Assembly (NCBI GenBank): GCA_030627405.1
Contig: DAOUSD010000085.1
Location: forward strand, 1-6,913
Source of the DNA: Deltaproteobacteria bacterium
Lineage (GTDB): Bacteria; Desulfobacterota; Desulfobacteria; Desulfobacterales; ETH-SRB1
Reading direction: 5' to 3'
DNA: 6,913 nucleotides
Made by a program: the position numbers and the translations under genes. How positions within the stretch are numbered: position 1 is the stretch's first letter; every line of letters begins with the position of its first letter. Of this stretch, positions 1 through 6,650 are shown one piece after another. The notes under the pieces were generated by a model. It made no database searches, had not been told where the DNA came from, and saw nothing but the letters and a program-made list of their open reading frames with translations.

Positions 1-75
1 AGAGAACTTAATCAACAGGTCAATGAAGTAAAAAGGATGTTGAACAGTTTTATCCAAAAGCTAACAGCTAATGGC
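1..75 (+). repeat. Left arm of a 75-bp inverted repeat flanking the window
   Basis: Bases 1-75 match the reverse complement of 6718-6792 at 71 of 75 positions. The four differences, at 18, 27, 33 and 66, all fall on third codon positions of the four-helix-bundle reading frame; three are synonymous and one changes Gln to His. The similarity resumes for eight bases (76-83 against 6696-6703) after a 14-base gap on the left side. The repeat is therefore two inward-facing copies of the 3' end of one gene family, not a transposon terminus. The left boundary is cut by the window edge. Confidence 0.9.
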
Positions 76-108
76 ACAGGTCGAAATTATTTATCTGAAA
101 GTCTATAG
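1..108 (+). CDS. Four-helix-bundle protein (23S rRNA intervening-sequence type), C-terminal fragment
   Basis: The reading frame is open from base 1 to a TAG at 106-108 and gives 35 residues beginning RELNQQVNEVKRML and continuing NSFIQKLTANG. This is the typical last helix of the small four-helix-bundle family first described from intervening sequences of 23S rRNA genes and now found in many copies in bacterial genomes. The molecular role is unsettled, and no catalytic residues are known. The 5' part lies outside the window. The last ten residues (TGRNYLSESL) are an extension compared with the right-hand copy, which stops right after LTANG; here the 14 bases carrying that stop are missing. 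The gene converges on the PEP-CTERM gene, with 115 bases between the stop codons. Family assignment rests on a short fragment plus its match to the longer copy at 6715-6913. Confidence 0.7.
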   Translation, partial: RELNQQVNEVKRMLNSFIQKLTANGTGRNYLSESL

Positions 109-223
109 GATAATTGCAGCTTATCTGTGCCGAACTGCGACAAGACGATATCTGTTTTCAACTCTTCGGGATACTTTCGGTTATGGGCGACAAACCTCCC
201 GCCCCTTTACTTTCTTGAACAAA

Positions 224-892
224 CTATCCGTTTCTTTTTTTGAATCTCTTTTTGCCGCTAATTGCTGCAATCCCTATAAGCCCGCTGCCAAAAAGCAGCA
301 TAGTGGCGGGTTCGGGGACAGGAGCGCCATTTATAAAACTTTCACTTCCTTCGCTATCAAATCCCTGGACATGGATGCCTATTCGCAAATCGCCAGAATT
401 CAAGGCCTGCAAAACGTCGTTGAAAACGAGACCCGTCTGAAGATCAAAAATTATGCCGAGTGTTTCACCGGGATTTACGCCGTTAGGTTGAGTTGCTGGG
501 TCAGAGTCAACCGATAAGCCTGCCGTGCACACAAAAGATGGACTGATTTCATTCCCTCCTGGCAAGTCTCCTGGCGAGGCATCCTGTGAAAATGACACAC
601 CTGTGTCAGTGTTATCGATAGAAGCAATACCAAGCAGAGCAAGCAGAGTACCATCATCAAAATACACATCGCAAATTGAGGAAGCGTCATGCCCAGTGTT
701 TCCGAATGTAAATAAAACTTGATCAGAACCTGCATCCGTTACTTCCACCCATAGTTGGTCCTCTCCAATAGCAACATCAGCAACTTTATTGTTTGTGATG
801 TTATCAAAAGTGTATACAAGGGCATTGGCCGGTAGTACAGTGAATAAGAAAATCGCACTTGCCAATAAAAAAATTGCACTTCGTGTTTTCAT
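224..892 (-). CDS. PEP-CTERM sorting domain-containing exported protein
   Basis: This is a 222-residue secreted or surface protein predicted to be processed by an exosortase. An N-terminal signal peptide (Lys2, Arg4, hydrophobic residues 6-22, likely cleavage after Ala-Asn-Ala at 22-24) leads into a beta-rich, Asp/Gly/Asn-rich body (about 25-190) with two cysteines, Cys74 and Cys122. The C-terminus has the tripartite sorting signal: VPEP at 192-195, a hydrophobic segment at about 198-212, and the basic tail KKRFKKR at 214-220. The body's DLPGGN, NPGETLGIIFDLQTG and LRIGIHVQGF stretches look like a PEP-CTERM family recurrent in Desulfobacterota and Cyanobacteria; that is recalled from family knowledge, not searched. 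The ATG at 890-892 is supported by AGAGG about six bases upstream and by the signal peptide starting at once. The gene stands alone, converges on the left four-helix-bundle gene, and has no exosortase or EPS gene nearby. The ligand or structural role is unknown. Confidence 0.9.
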   Translation of the reverse strand: MKTRSAIFLLASAIFLFTVLPANALVYTFDNITNNKVADVAIGEDQLWVEVTDAGSDQVLFTFGNTGHDASSICDVYFDDGTLLALLGIASIDNTDTGVSFSQDASPGDLPGGNEISPSFVCTAGLSVDSDPATQPNGVNPGETLGIIFDLQTGLVFNDVLQALNSGDLRIGIHVQGFDSEGSESFINGAPVPEPATMLLFGSGLIGIAAISGKKRFKKRNG

Positions 893-971
893 TATCTACC
901 TCTCATTTAGGCTATTACAATCTATAAAAAAATAAATTCTCTCTATTTTCAACAAATTTACATTATCTTAC

Positions 972-987
972 GGCACAAATCCGTGCC
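972..987. promoter_or_regulatory. GGCAC-N6-GTGCC palindrome upstream of the PEP-CTERM gene
   Basis: A perfect 5-bp dyad (GGCAC at 972-976, GTGCC at 983-987) lies 80-95 bases upstream of the PEP-CTERM start. Read on the minus strand it begins TGGCACG, identical to the -24 half of a sigma-54 promoter, but the GC that should form the -12 element is one base too far away. In some PEP-CTERM/exosortase bacteria these genes are driven by sigma-54 with the PrsK/PrsR pair, so a promoter is conceivable. A plain operator or a 5'-UTR hairpin (extended to 7 pairs by an A-U and a U-G pair) fits equally well. Confidence 0.3.
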
Positions 988-1287
988 ATCTAAGGGCTCG
1001 CTCTATCTTCTACTATTTCGCCGTTCATCACCTCTTTGTCACATGTCTTGTCATAATTGACGATTTTTTAAAAAGTCCATCTTGTTAAAAGAGGTTAGAG
1101 ACTATTGATCTGCAATAATGGTTCATATAATCCACATTTTCTTTTCCTACATACTGATAAAAGAAGCAAAATTTATGCCGCTAACCGATCTGCCAGTTTA
1201 TAATAGTTATAATTTATTGATATTGCTAAATATTATAAAAAATATAAATGAGGCCGGTAAAAAAATCATTGCCATCTTTCACAAAAA

Positions 1288-1361
1288 TTATGTAAGTTAT
1301 TACATAAACTTATGTAAGTTATTACATAAACTTATGTAAGTTATTACATAAAATTATGTAA
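1288..1361. repeat. Tandem 22-bp palindromic repeat, about 3.4 units
   Basis: Three consecutive 22-bp units (1288-1309, 1310-1331, 1332-1353) are identical except for the last base of the third, and a partial fourth unit follows (1354-1361). Each unit contains TTATGTAA, a GTTA spacer and TTACATAA, so it is a perfect 8-bp dyad. Units are joined by two bases (AC, or AA after the third), making the junctions dyads as well. The result is seven alternating half-sites (1288, 1300, 1310, 1322, 1332, 1344, 1354) with a period of about two helical turns. A diverged half-site, TTATGTAT, lies at 1384-1391. The layout resembles a multi-site operator or an iteron-like array, but no cognate regulator or replication gene is in the window. 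Function is unknown. Confidence 0.9.
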
Positions 1362-1390
1362 TCAGAATCTTACAAACACATTTTTATGTA

Positions 1391-1547
1391 TACCCCGGAA
1401 GGTTGCAAATTGCGTTTCTTTCGGTGAGCAATGAGCATCAAGAGCATGGCGCGAAGATGCGGAATAGCTGGCTATTGCAAGCCTGAGCAACGCAGCTATT
1501 GGTGTTTATGGCCAGCGAAAAACCGCAATTTGTGGCCTTTCGGGGTA
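1391..1547. repeat. MITE/REP-like inverted-repeat element, about 157 bp
   Basis: The ends form 24-bp imperfect inverted repeats: 1391-1414, beginning TACCCCGGAAGG, pairs with 1524-1547 at 20 of 24 positions. Weaker similarity continues inward for about 16 bases. A second, inner dyad lies at 1463-1470 (AATAGCTG) and 1493-1500 (CAGCTATT), with a short TTGC/GCAA pair inside it. The element is visibly richer in GC than the sequence to its left. It encodes no transposase and no clear target-site duplication was seen. A non-autonomous element or a REP-type structured repeat is the simplest reading. Whether it is present elsewhere in the genome cannot be seen here. Confidence 0.6.
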
Positions 1548-1686
1548 TAACATTGACAGGCTGCGGGTGAGCTTCAGGTGTGATCGAATTCAAAAGAGGA
1601 AACTGTTTGAGAGTATGGAAAAGAATCGGTGGGAATGACGAGTCCCTGATACGATATTTCACGCATGACGCGACACTATTTTTTAT

Positions 1687-2655
1687 CTACTCTATGGAGA
1701 CTTTTAATAACAGATCGCCTCGCTGTCCGTGGGGCGCATCTTTTCCCAGCCCTCTCAGCTTCAGCATGCTTCCTTCTTTCATGCCGGGAGGAACGATTAC
1801 TTTAAAAAGCCTTTTCTGGAAACCCCATGGTATGTTTACCATCTTATGAGTTCCTGCAATGGATTCAAAGGGCGTAATGGTTATTTTGCCGTAAAGGTTT
1901 GGATCATTTGCCATCCCGACAGGCCGTATAACCTGCAGACGGTAGGATTTCTTTTTTTCGGTCATCTTCCGCAGCCTGTCGCTGATACCGCCTCCGGGCA
2001 GGGCAAGAAACAGTTTTAAAAAGATTATGCCGAAGATAAATCCGCCTATGTGAGCCCACCATGCAATGCCTGCCATTTGGCTGTGGCTTCCCGCGGCGCT
2101 GAGGAATTGAAAGACAAACCAGATGCCGAGAAAGAAAAATGCGGGTATCTCTATAAAATAGGGTATAAAAAATATCGGTATAAGGGTCAATATTTTTGCT
2201 TTTGGAAAAAGAATAAAGTAGGCTCCCATTACTCCTGCAATTGCACCGCTTGCCCCAATTGTCGGCATTGTTGAATTATAGTTAAAAACAAGGTGGGAAA
2301 GGCCTGACGCAAGACCGCATATCATATAAAAAGTTAGATAACGCAGGGGGCCCAGGCGCTCTTCAATATTGTCGCCGAAAATGTAAAGAGACCACATGTT
2401 GCCGAGAAGGTGCCAGAATCCACCGTGAAGAAACATGAAGGTAATGAATGAGACAAGCTGCTGGCCTGTCGTAAAATAAGACGCAATTTGGGGAATGGTG
2501 TAACGGGCCGGCACAAGTCCGTACATGTATATAAAACGTTCCAGCCCAGGTCCCTGAGACAGTTCTACCAGGAAGAATACCACGTTGATGGCGATGAGGG
2601 CATTGTTGACTATGGGATAGGTTTTGGTGGGGATTGTGTCGCGGATGGGTATCAT
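1687..2655 (-). CDS. Rhomboid family intramembrane serine protease with C-terminal DnaJ-C-like domain
   Basis: This 322-residue inner-membrane protease is predicted to cleave substrates within or next to a transmembrane helix. The rhomboid core spans about 15-220. It has the start MIPIRD common in this subfamily, a first membrane helix at 18-31, HGGFWHLLGNM with His82 and Asn86 of the oxyanion region, EERLG at 98-102, the nucleophile motif GASG with Ser136, and the catalytic His202 in AWWAHIGG. The Ser-His dyad is complete, so the enzyme should be active. After a basic linker (228-238) a soluble tail of about 85 residues follows. Its ITITPFESIAGTHKMVNIP (258-276) and VIVPPGMKEGSMLKLRGLG (286-304) ending in GDLLLKV strongly resemble one substrate-binding C-terminal domain of DnaJ/CbpA. 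No J domain or zinc-finger repeats are present. The tail would face the cytoplasm if the usual six-helix topology with cytoplasmic termini holds. The start at 2653-2655 fits the family N-terminus, although the ribosome-binding site is weak. The gene lies 144 bases downstream of nadC. Substrates are unknown. Confidence 0.93.
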   Translation of the reverse strand: MIPIRDTIPTKTYPIVNNALIAINVVFFLVELSQGPGLERFIYMYGLVPARYTIPQIASYFTTGQQLVSFITFMFLHGGFWHLLGNMWSLYIFGDNIEERLGPLRYLTFYMICGLASGLSHLVFNYNSTMPTIGASGAIAGVMGAYFILFPKAKILTLIPIFFIPYFIEIPAFFFLGIWFVFQFLSAAGSHSQMAGIAWWAHIGGFIFGIIFLKLFLALPGGGISDRLRKMTEKKKSYRLQVIRPVGMANDPNLYGKITITPFESIAGTHKMVNIPWGFQKRLFKVIVPPGMKEGSMLKLRGLGKDAPHGQRGDLLLKVSIE

Positions 2656-2667
2656 ATATTAACTCGC

Positions 2668-2811
2668 AGAGACTTTTGAAAAACGTTCAATTTTGTTCAA
2701 GTTCAAGGATGGCGAATATTTTAATGGGAAGAATACATTGAGTATTTTGAGGATTAAAATCTTCGTCCGACACAGAAATTGGGCAAAAGGGGAGGTTTTT
2801 CAAAAGTCTCT
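2668..2811. repeat. Perfect 17-bp inverted repeat bracketing the nadC-rhomboid gap
   Basis: Bases 2668-2684 (AGAGACTTTTGAAAAAC) are the exact reverse complement of 2795-2811, with 110 bases between the arms. The right arm contains the last codons and the stop of nadC (Arg-Asp-Phe-TGA); the left arm sits 13-29 bases upstream of the rhomboid start. The sequence between contains repeated TTGAAC-type hexamers (minus strand, about 2686-2705) but no clear promoter. It could fold as a long-range stem in a nadC-rhomboid transcript, or be a remnant of an inverted duplication. Confidence 0.75.
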
Positions 2812-3636
2812 TGATCTGATTCTCATGCTTATATCAACGCTTCTCGCAGAGTGGGTGAGAGCGCCTGCTGAAATGATGTCTACCCCTGTATCGGCAAGCT
2901 GATTCAGGCTGTCTATTGTTACGCCACCTGAGATTTCAACCACAGACTTTCCATTGATGAATTCAATTGCTTTTTTTATCTGGTCTATGTCCATATTGTC
3001 CAGCATGATAACGTCGGCACCGGCTTCTAATGCTTGCTTTACGCTATCCAGATCAGAAACTTCCACCTCTATTTTCACAAGATGGGATAATTTATCCTTG
3101 ATGCTTTCTATGGCTTTTTTTATGCCGCCGCAAACAGCAATGTGATTGTCCTTGATAAGGACACCGTCATACAGGCCCATGCGGTGATTATGGGCTCCTC
3201 CGACTCGGACTGCATATTTTTCCAGACCCCTCAAGCCCGGAGTTGTCTTTCTTGTGTCAACAAGGCGAACATTTTTGTTTGCAATGCTGTCCATATATGA
3301 GCGAACGTGAGTTGCTATGCCTGAAAGGTGTTGTAGAAAATTCAAGGCGGTACGTTCACCCATCAGCAAGACACGAAGTTTGCCTTCAACTTCCAGCACG
3401 ATTTTGCCTTTTTCGATAAAATCGCCATCCTTAAAATTCGGCCTGAAAGAAATATCAGGGTCAAGTTGTTCAAAGACCTGGCGGGCAATATCGAGACCGG
3501 CGATTACAAGGGGTTCCTTTGTAACAACTTCGCCTATTCCTTTAAGATTTTTATCAATAAGATTTTCAGTCGTGATGTCCCCGGGACCGATATCTTCTTC
3601 AAGGGCGATTTCTATTAAATGTTGTATTGAATGCAT
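2800..3636 (-). CDS. nadC: Nicotinate-nucleotide pyrophosphorylase (carboxylating), quinolinate phosphoribosyltransferase
   Basis: This cytosolic enzyme converts quinolinate and PRPP to nicotinate mononucleotide, CO2 and PPi, the last step of de novo NAD synthesis before the pathways join. The 278 residues match the usual bacterial length. Family motifs are in order: EDIGPGDITTENL (14-26), GERTALNFLQHLSGIAT (93-109), DTRKTTPGLRGLEKYAVRVGG (127-147), the NHRMGLYDGVLIKDNHI segment (150-166), EVEVSDLDSV (190-199), MLDNM (211-215), and EISGGV with SAGALTHS near the C-terminus. The basic substrate-binding residues (Arg95, Arg129, Lys130, His151, Arg152, Lys162) and acidic Glu192 and Asp213 are all present, so nothing suggests inactivation. 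The ATG at 3634-3636 gives the expected N-terminus, but the ribosome-binding site is not strong. nadA and nadB are absent. The gene lies 249 bases downstream of valS with a strong palindrome in the gap, and therefore probably has its own promoter. Confidence 0.97.
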   Translation of the reverse strand: MHSIQHLIEIALEEDIGPGDITTENLIDKNLKGIGEVVTKEPLVIAGLDIARQVFEQLDPDISFRPNFKDGDFIEKGKIVLEVEGKLRVLLMGERTALNFLQHLSGIATHVRSYMDSIANKNVRLVDTRKTTPGLRGLEKYAVRVGGAHNHRMGLYDGVLIKDNHIAVCGGIKKAIESIKDKLSHLVKIEVEVSDLDSVKQALEAGADVIMLDNMDIDQIKKAIEFINGKSVVEISGGVTIDSLNQLADTGVDIISAGALTHSARSVDISMRIRSRDF

Positions 3637-3714
3637 TTTAGTAAACCGATTCCAAGGTTACAATTTTCGGCATCCTTCATTATTTGTTTGCACTTTTATA
3701 AAATATTGGACAGC

Positions 3715-3767
3715 AATAACACCCCCCATTCCCACCTCAAGGGGGAATTAAGGGGGGGGGTGTTATT
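3715..3767. repeat. Strong palindromic element with C-run and G-run arms in the valS-nadC gap
   Basis: Outer arms 3715-3727 (AATAACACCCCCC) and 3755-3767 are exact 13-bp reverse complements. Inside them, ATTCCC (3728-3733) pairs with GGGAAT (3743-3748) around a nine-base loop, leaving a six-base bulge on the right side. On the plus strand the right arm lies in a run of nine G (3752-3760). No T-run follows the stem on either strand, so it is not a classic intrinsic terminator, though it could still slow transcription between valS and nadC. Similar C/G-run hairpins with CTCAAGGGGG loops are common dispersed repeats in deltaproteobacterial genomes, as far as I recall, so a mobile REP-like repeat is the preferred reading. 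Confidence 0.75.
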
Positions 3768-3885
3768 TCACTTGCGAGCTTCCTAAAGTGTCAACTACTT
3801 TTATACGATTATGAAGGGATGCCCAATTTTCAGTGAAACTCCGTGTCGTTCCGTGGTAAACTTTTACAATCAGGCTTCTTTCTTC

Positions 3886-6552
3886 CTATTTTGATTCAAA
3901 TTCTTTTATTTTTTCAAGGTTTGCCTGAAGTTTCTGCTGCTTTTCCAGAAGAGCCCTGTTCTTTTCTTTAACCTTCTCTACCACATCCGCAGGCGCCTTG
4001 TTAAGAAAGTTTTCATTGCTCAGTTTATTTGAAACAGTAGAAAGTTCTTTTGCCAGTTTGTTGATTTCCTTTTCAAGGCGGCCGGCCTCTTTTGCAAAGT
4101 CAATTATGCCTTCAAGTGATACAAAAATCGAAGCTCCATTTACAATAGCGGTCGCAGATGATTTTGGCTTTATCGCGGATTTACTTGCTGAAAATGATTT
4201 AAGCCTTGCAAGGTTAATTATGATGTCCTGATATTGCTTTATGGTTTCAATCTTTAATTCATCCTGTGACTGAACCGAGGCTTCAAGTGTTAAAGACGGC
4301 GCTATGTTCATCTCTCCCCTTATATTTCTTATGCCGGATATAATTTCGGTGATAACTTCCATCTTCGATTCAACTTCAGCGTCTTTTTCGGTAATCAGAT
4401 AATCGGAAGCAGTTGCAGGAAATGCCGCCCTCATTATGGAGCCTTCCGTCCCGGGCAACTTGTGCCAGATTTCTTCTGTAACAAAGGGCATAAAAGGATG
4501 AAGCAGAAGAAGTATATCATGCAGTACTCGCCATAGAACGCTCAGAGTTGACTGACGTTCATTTTGCTTTTCTTTTGCGTATAAGGTGGGCTTGATTATT
4601 TCCAGATACCAGTCGCAGAACTCGTGCCATACGAATTTGTAAATTGTCCCGGCAGCTTCATTGAACCTGTAATTATCCAGCGCGTCATTAATGTTTTTCG
4701 TAACGGTGTTCAGCCTGGATAAAATCCACCTGTCAGGAAGCGAAAGTTGATTGTAATCAATGTTGTCACAGCCTTTATTTAGATGCATAAGGGAAAAACG
4801 GGACGCGTTCCAGAGCTTGTTTACAAAATTGCGGTATCCTTCGACCCTTTTTTCAGACATCTTTATGTCGCGTCCCTGAGCCGCAAAGGCAGCCAGAGTA
4901 AAACGGAATGCATCAGTCCCGTAATGATCTATAACGGTGAGCGGATCGATTACATTTCCTTTTGACTTGCTCATTTTACTGCCTTCTTCGTCGCGTACCA
5001 GTGCATGTATATAAACGTCTTTAAACGGCACGTCCCCCATGAAATGGATACCCATCATCATCATGCGAGCAATCCAGAAAAACAGTATATCAAACCCGGT
5101 TATAAGAACCGATGTGGGATAAAAGGTTTTTAAAAGAGGTGTTTCTTCAGGCCAGCCCATTGTAGAAAAGGGCCAGAGGGCGGAACTGAACCAGGTATCC
5201 AGAACATCGGATTCCTGAACAAGGTTTTTGCCGCCGCATTTCGGACAGGTTTCCGGTGTATCAACGGCAACGATCACTTCATTGCAGTTTTCGCAGGTCC
5301 ATACCGGTATCTGGTGCCCCCACCAGATTTGTCTTGAAATACACCAGGGCCTGATTTCGTTCATCCAGTTATAATAATTCTTGGTCCATGATTCCGGAAT
5401 TATTTTTGTTTTACCCTCCTCAACGGCTTTAACAGCTTTTTCCGCAAGAGGTTTAACATTAACAAACCACTGTCTGGATAAATTTGGCTCAACTACTGTT
5501 TTGCAACGGTAACAGTGACCAACCTTATGTTTATGAGGCTCGATTTTTTCGAGAAGACCCTCTTTTTTAAGGGCTTTAAGAACAGCCTCCCTGCATTCGA
5601 AACGGTCAAGGCCTTTAAATTGCCCTGCCTCGGATGTCATTAACCCGTCGTCGCCTATAACTTTTATGCTTGGAAGATTATGACGTCTTCCTATCTCAAA
5701 GTCGTTTGGATCATGGGCGGGAGTAACTTTCAATGCACCGGTACCAAAAGACGTATCAACATATTTTTCCCTGATTATAGGAATAGTTCTGTTCATAAGC
5801 GGAAGTATGACTTCGTTATATCCGATATCCCGGTAGCGCTCATCTTCAGGATTGACGGCAATCGCTGTATCTCCAGGCATTGTTTCAGGCCTTGTGGTTG
5901 CAACAATAATTACGCCGGAACCATCGGTTGAGGGATATTTTATGTGATAAAGATGCCCGTCATGCTCTTCATGTTCTACTTCAAGATCTGCAAGGGCTGT
6001 ATGGCAACGTTGACACCAGTTAATAATATAATTGTCGCGGTAGATAAGGCCTTCATTATAAAGCTGAACAAAAACCTTTCGAACAGCGAGTGACAGTCCT
6101 TCATCCATGGTAAAGCGTTCGCGATCCCAGTCGCATGATGCTCCAAGACGTTTAAGCTGGTTTATGATTGCGCTGCCGTATTTCTTGCGCCATTTCCAGA
6201 CAGCCTCAATAAACTTTTCTCTGCCTATCTGATGACGGTCAAGCCCCTCGCCGGCAAGGTTTTTTTCCACAACGTTCTGAGTTGCGATACCTGCGTGGTC
6301 GGTGCCCGGCATCCATAATACATTGTCGCCGTGCATTCGCCTGTACCGGCAGAGAATATCCTGCATTGTAATATTGAGTGCATGGCCCATATGGAGAACG
6401 CCTGTTACGTTCGGAGGGGGTATTACTATTGAATATGGTTTTTGAGAGCTTTCATCTTTGGCTGCAAAAAGCTGTTCTTTTTCCCAGAAATCATACCAGC
6501 GTTTTTCTACTTCATGTGGTTCATAACCCTTATCAAGAATATTTGAAGTCAT
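3886..6552 (-). CDS. valS: Valyl-tRNA synthetase
   Basis: This class I synthetase charges tRNA-Val with valine and hydrolyses mischarged threonine; it is cytosolic and essential. At 888 residues it has normal length. The N-terminal PPPNVTGVLHMGHALN (45-60) contains the HIGH motif as HMGH (54-57), followed by GTDHAGIATQ (83-92). The editing (CP1) domain has ATTRPETMPGDTAIAVNP (218-235) and KVTPAHDPNDFEIG (275-288). Two zinc knuckles are complete, Cys180/Cys183 with Cys347/Cys350, and Cys420/Cys423 with Cys436/Cys439, an arrangement like that of Thermus ValRS. WWGHQIPVW (410-418), DVLDTWFSSALWP (449-461) and KMSKSKGN (526-533) complete the catalytic site. The anticodon-binding alpha-helical domain occupies about 605-760, and a Lys/Glu-rich coiled-coil arm ends the protein (about 820-888). 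The ATG at 6550-6552 has a GAGAAAG stretch upstream as a fair ribosome-binding site. No T-box or attenuator features were seen in the leader. The terminator at 6651-6681 isolates it from the upstream four-helix-bundle gene. Confidence 0.99.
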   Translation of the reverse strand: MTSNILDKGYEPHEVEKRWYDFWEKEQLFAAKDESSQKPYSIVIPPPNVTGVLHMGHALNITMQDILCRYRRMHGDNVLWMPGTDHAGIATQNVVEKNLAGEGLDRHQIGREKFIEAVWKWRKKYGSAIINQLKRLGASCDWDRERFTMDEGLSLAVRKVFVQLYNEGLIYRDNYIINWCQRCHTALADLEVEHEEHDGHLYHIKYPSTDGSGVIIVATTRPETMPGDTAIAVNPEDERYRDIGYNEVILPLMNRTIPIIREKYVDTSFGTGALKVTPAHDPNDFEIGRRHNLPSIKVIGDDGLMTSEAGQFKGLDRFECREAVLKALKKEGLLEKIEPHKHKVGHCYRCKTVVEPNLSRQWFVNVKPLAEKAVKAVEEGKTKIIPESWTKNYYNWMNEIRPWCISRQIWWGHQIPVWTCENCNEVIVAVDTPETCPKCGGKNLVQESDVLDTWFSSALWPFSTMGWPEETPLLKTFYPTSVLITGFDILFFWIARMMMMGIHFMGDVPFKDVYIHALVRDEEGSKMSKSKGNVIDPLTVIDHYGTDAFRFTLAAFAAQGRDIKMSEKRVEGYRNFVNKLWNASRFSLMHLNKGCDNIDYNQLSLPDRWILSRLNTVTKNINDALDNYRFNEAAGTIYKFVWHEFCDWYLEIIKPTLYAKEKQNERQSTLSVLWRVLHDILLLLHPFMPFVTEEIWHKLPGTEGSIMRAAFPATASDYLITEKDAEVESKMEVITEIISGIRNIRGEMNIAPSLTLEASVQSQDELKIETIKQYQDIIINLARLKSFSASKSAIKPKSSATAIVNGASIFVSLEGIIDFAKEAGRLEKEINKLAKELSTVSNKLSNENFLNKAPADVVEKVKEKNRALLEKQQKLQANLEKIKEFESK

Positions 6553-6650
6553 GTGTTAATCTTTCTCAAATCAAAAATTTCTAATATATCATTAATTAGC
6601 TTGGTTCGCTGATCCCAGATCCCAGACACCTGTTCCCTAAAATTTGAAAA

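Larger units (their letters stand above)
893..1686. other. 794-base intergenic region without a credible gene
   Basis: This gap lies between the 5' end of the PEP-CTERM gene and the 3' end of the rhomboid gene. It falls into four parts. Positions 893-1117 are the PEP-CTERM leader with the 972-987 palindrome. Positions about 1118-1287 are strongly AT-rich with several TATAAT-like strings and no matched -35 that I would defend. Positions 1288-1361 are the tandem palindrome array, followed at 1391-1547 by the inverted-repeat element. Positions 1548-1686 show nothing recognisable. Short open frames occur, but they have no ribosome-binding site or protein-like composition, and they run through the repeats. 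No tRNA, rRNA or known riboswitch core was recognised. Confidence 0.75.

Noticed and set aside
185..204. GGGCG/CGCCC hairpin after the PEP-CTERM stop as a terminator
   Set aside because: The stem has only five pairs with a ten-base loop, and no T-run follows on the relevant strand.
71..517. Plus-strand open frame of 148 codons
   Set aside because: Most of it lies antisense to the clear PEP-CTERM gene. Its start is inside the four-helix-bundle gene in another frame, there is no ribosome-binding site, and the product resembles nothing.
1118..1339. Plus-strand open frame of 73 codons in the AT-rich gap
   Set aside because: Its composition simply reflects AT-rich DNA, the last third is translated tandem repeat, and no ribosome-binding site precedes the ATG.
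1288..1361. Possible CRISPR array
   Set aside because: Units are directly adjacent with no unique spacers, and no cas gene is present.
1438..1662. Minus-strand open frame of 74 codons
   Set aside because: It runs through the inverted-repeat element, and the translation is an artefact of structured repeat sequence. There is no convincing start signal.
3637..3885. A sigma-70 promoter for nadC in the valS-nadC gap
   Set aside because: TATAAAA-type strings exist on the minus strand near 3698, but no -35 hexamer lies at acceptable spacing, so no position can be defended.
6553..6650. T-box or other riboswitch leader for valS
   Set aside because: The gap is too short, and no T-box consensus, specifier hairpin or antiterminator was seen. 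The short tandem GATCCCA repeat (6611-6625) does not suggest one.
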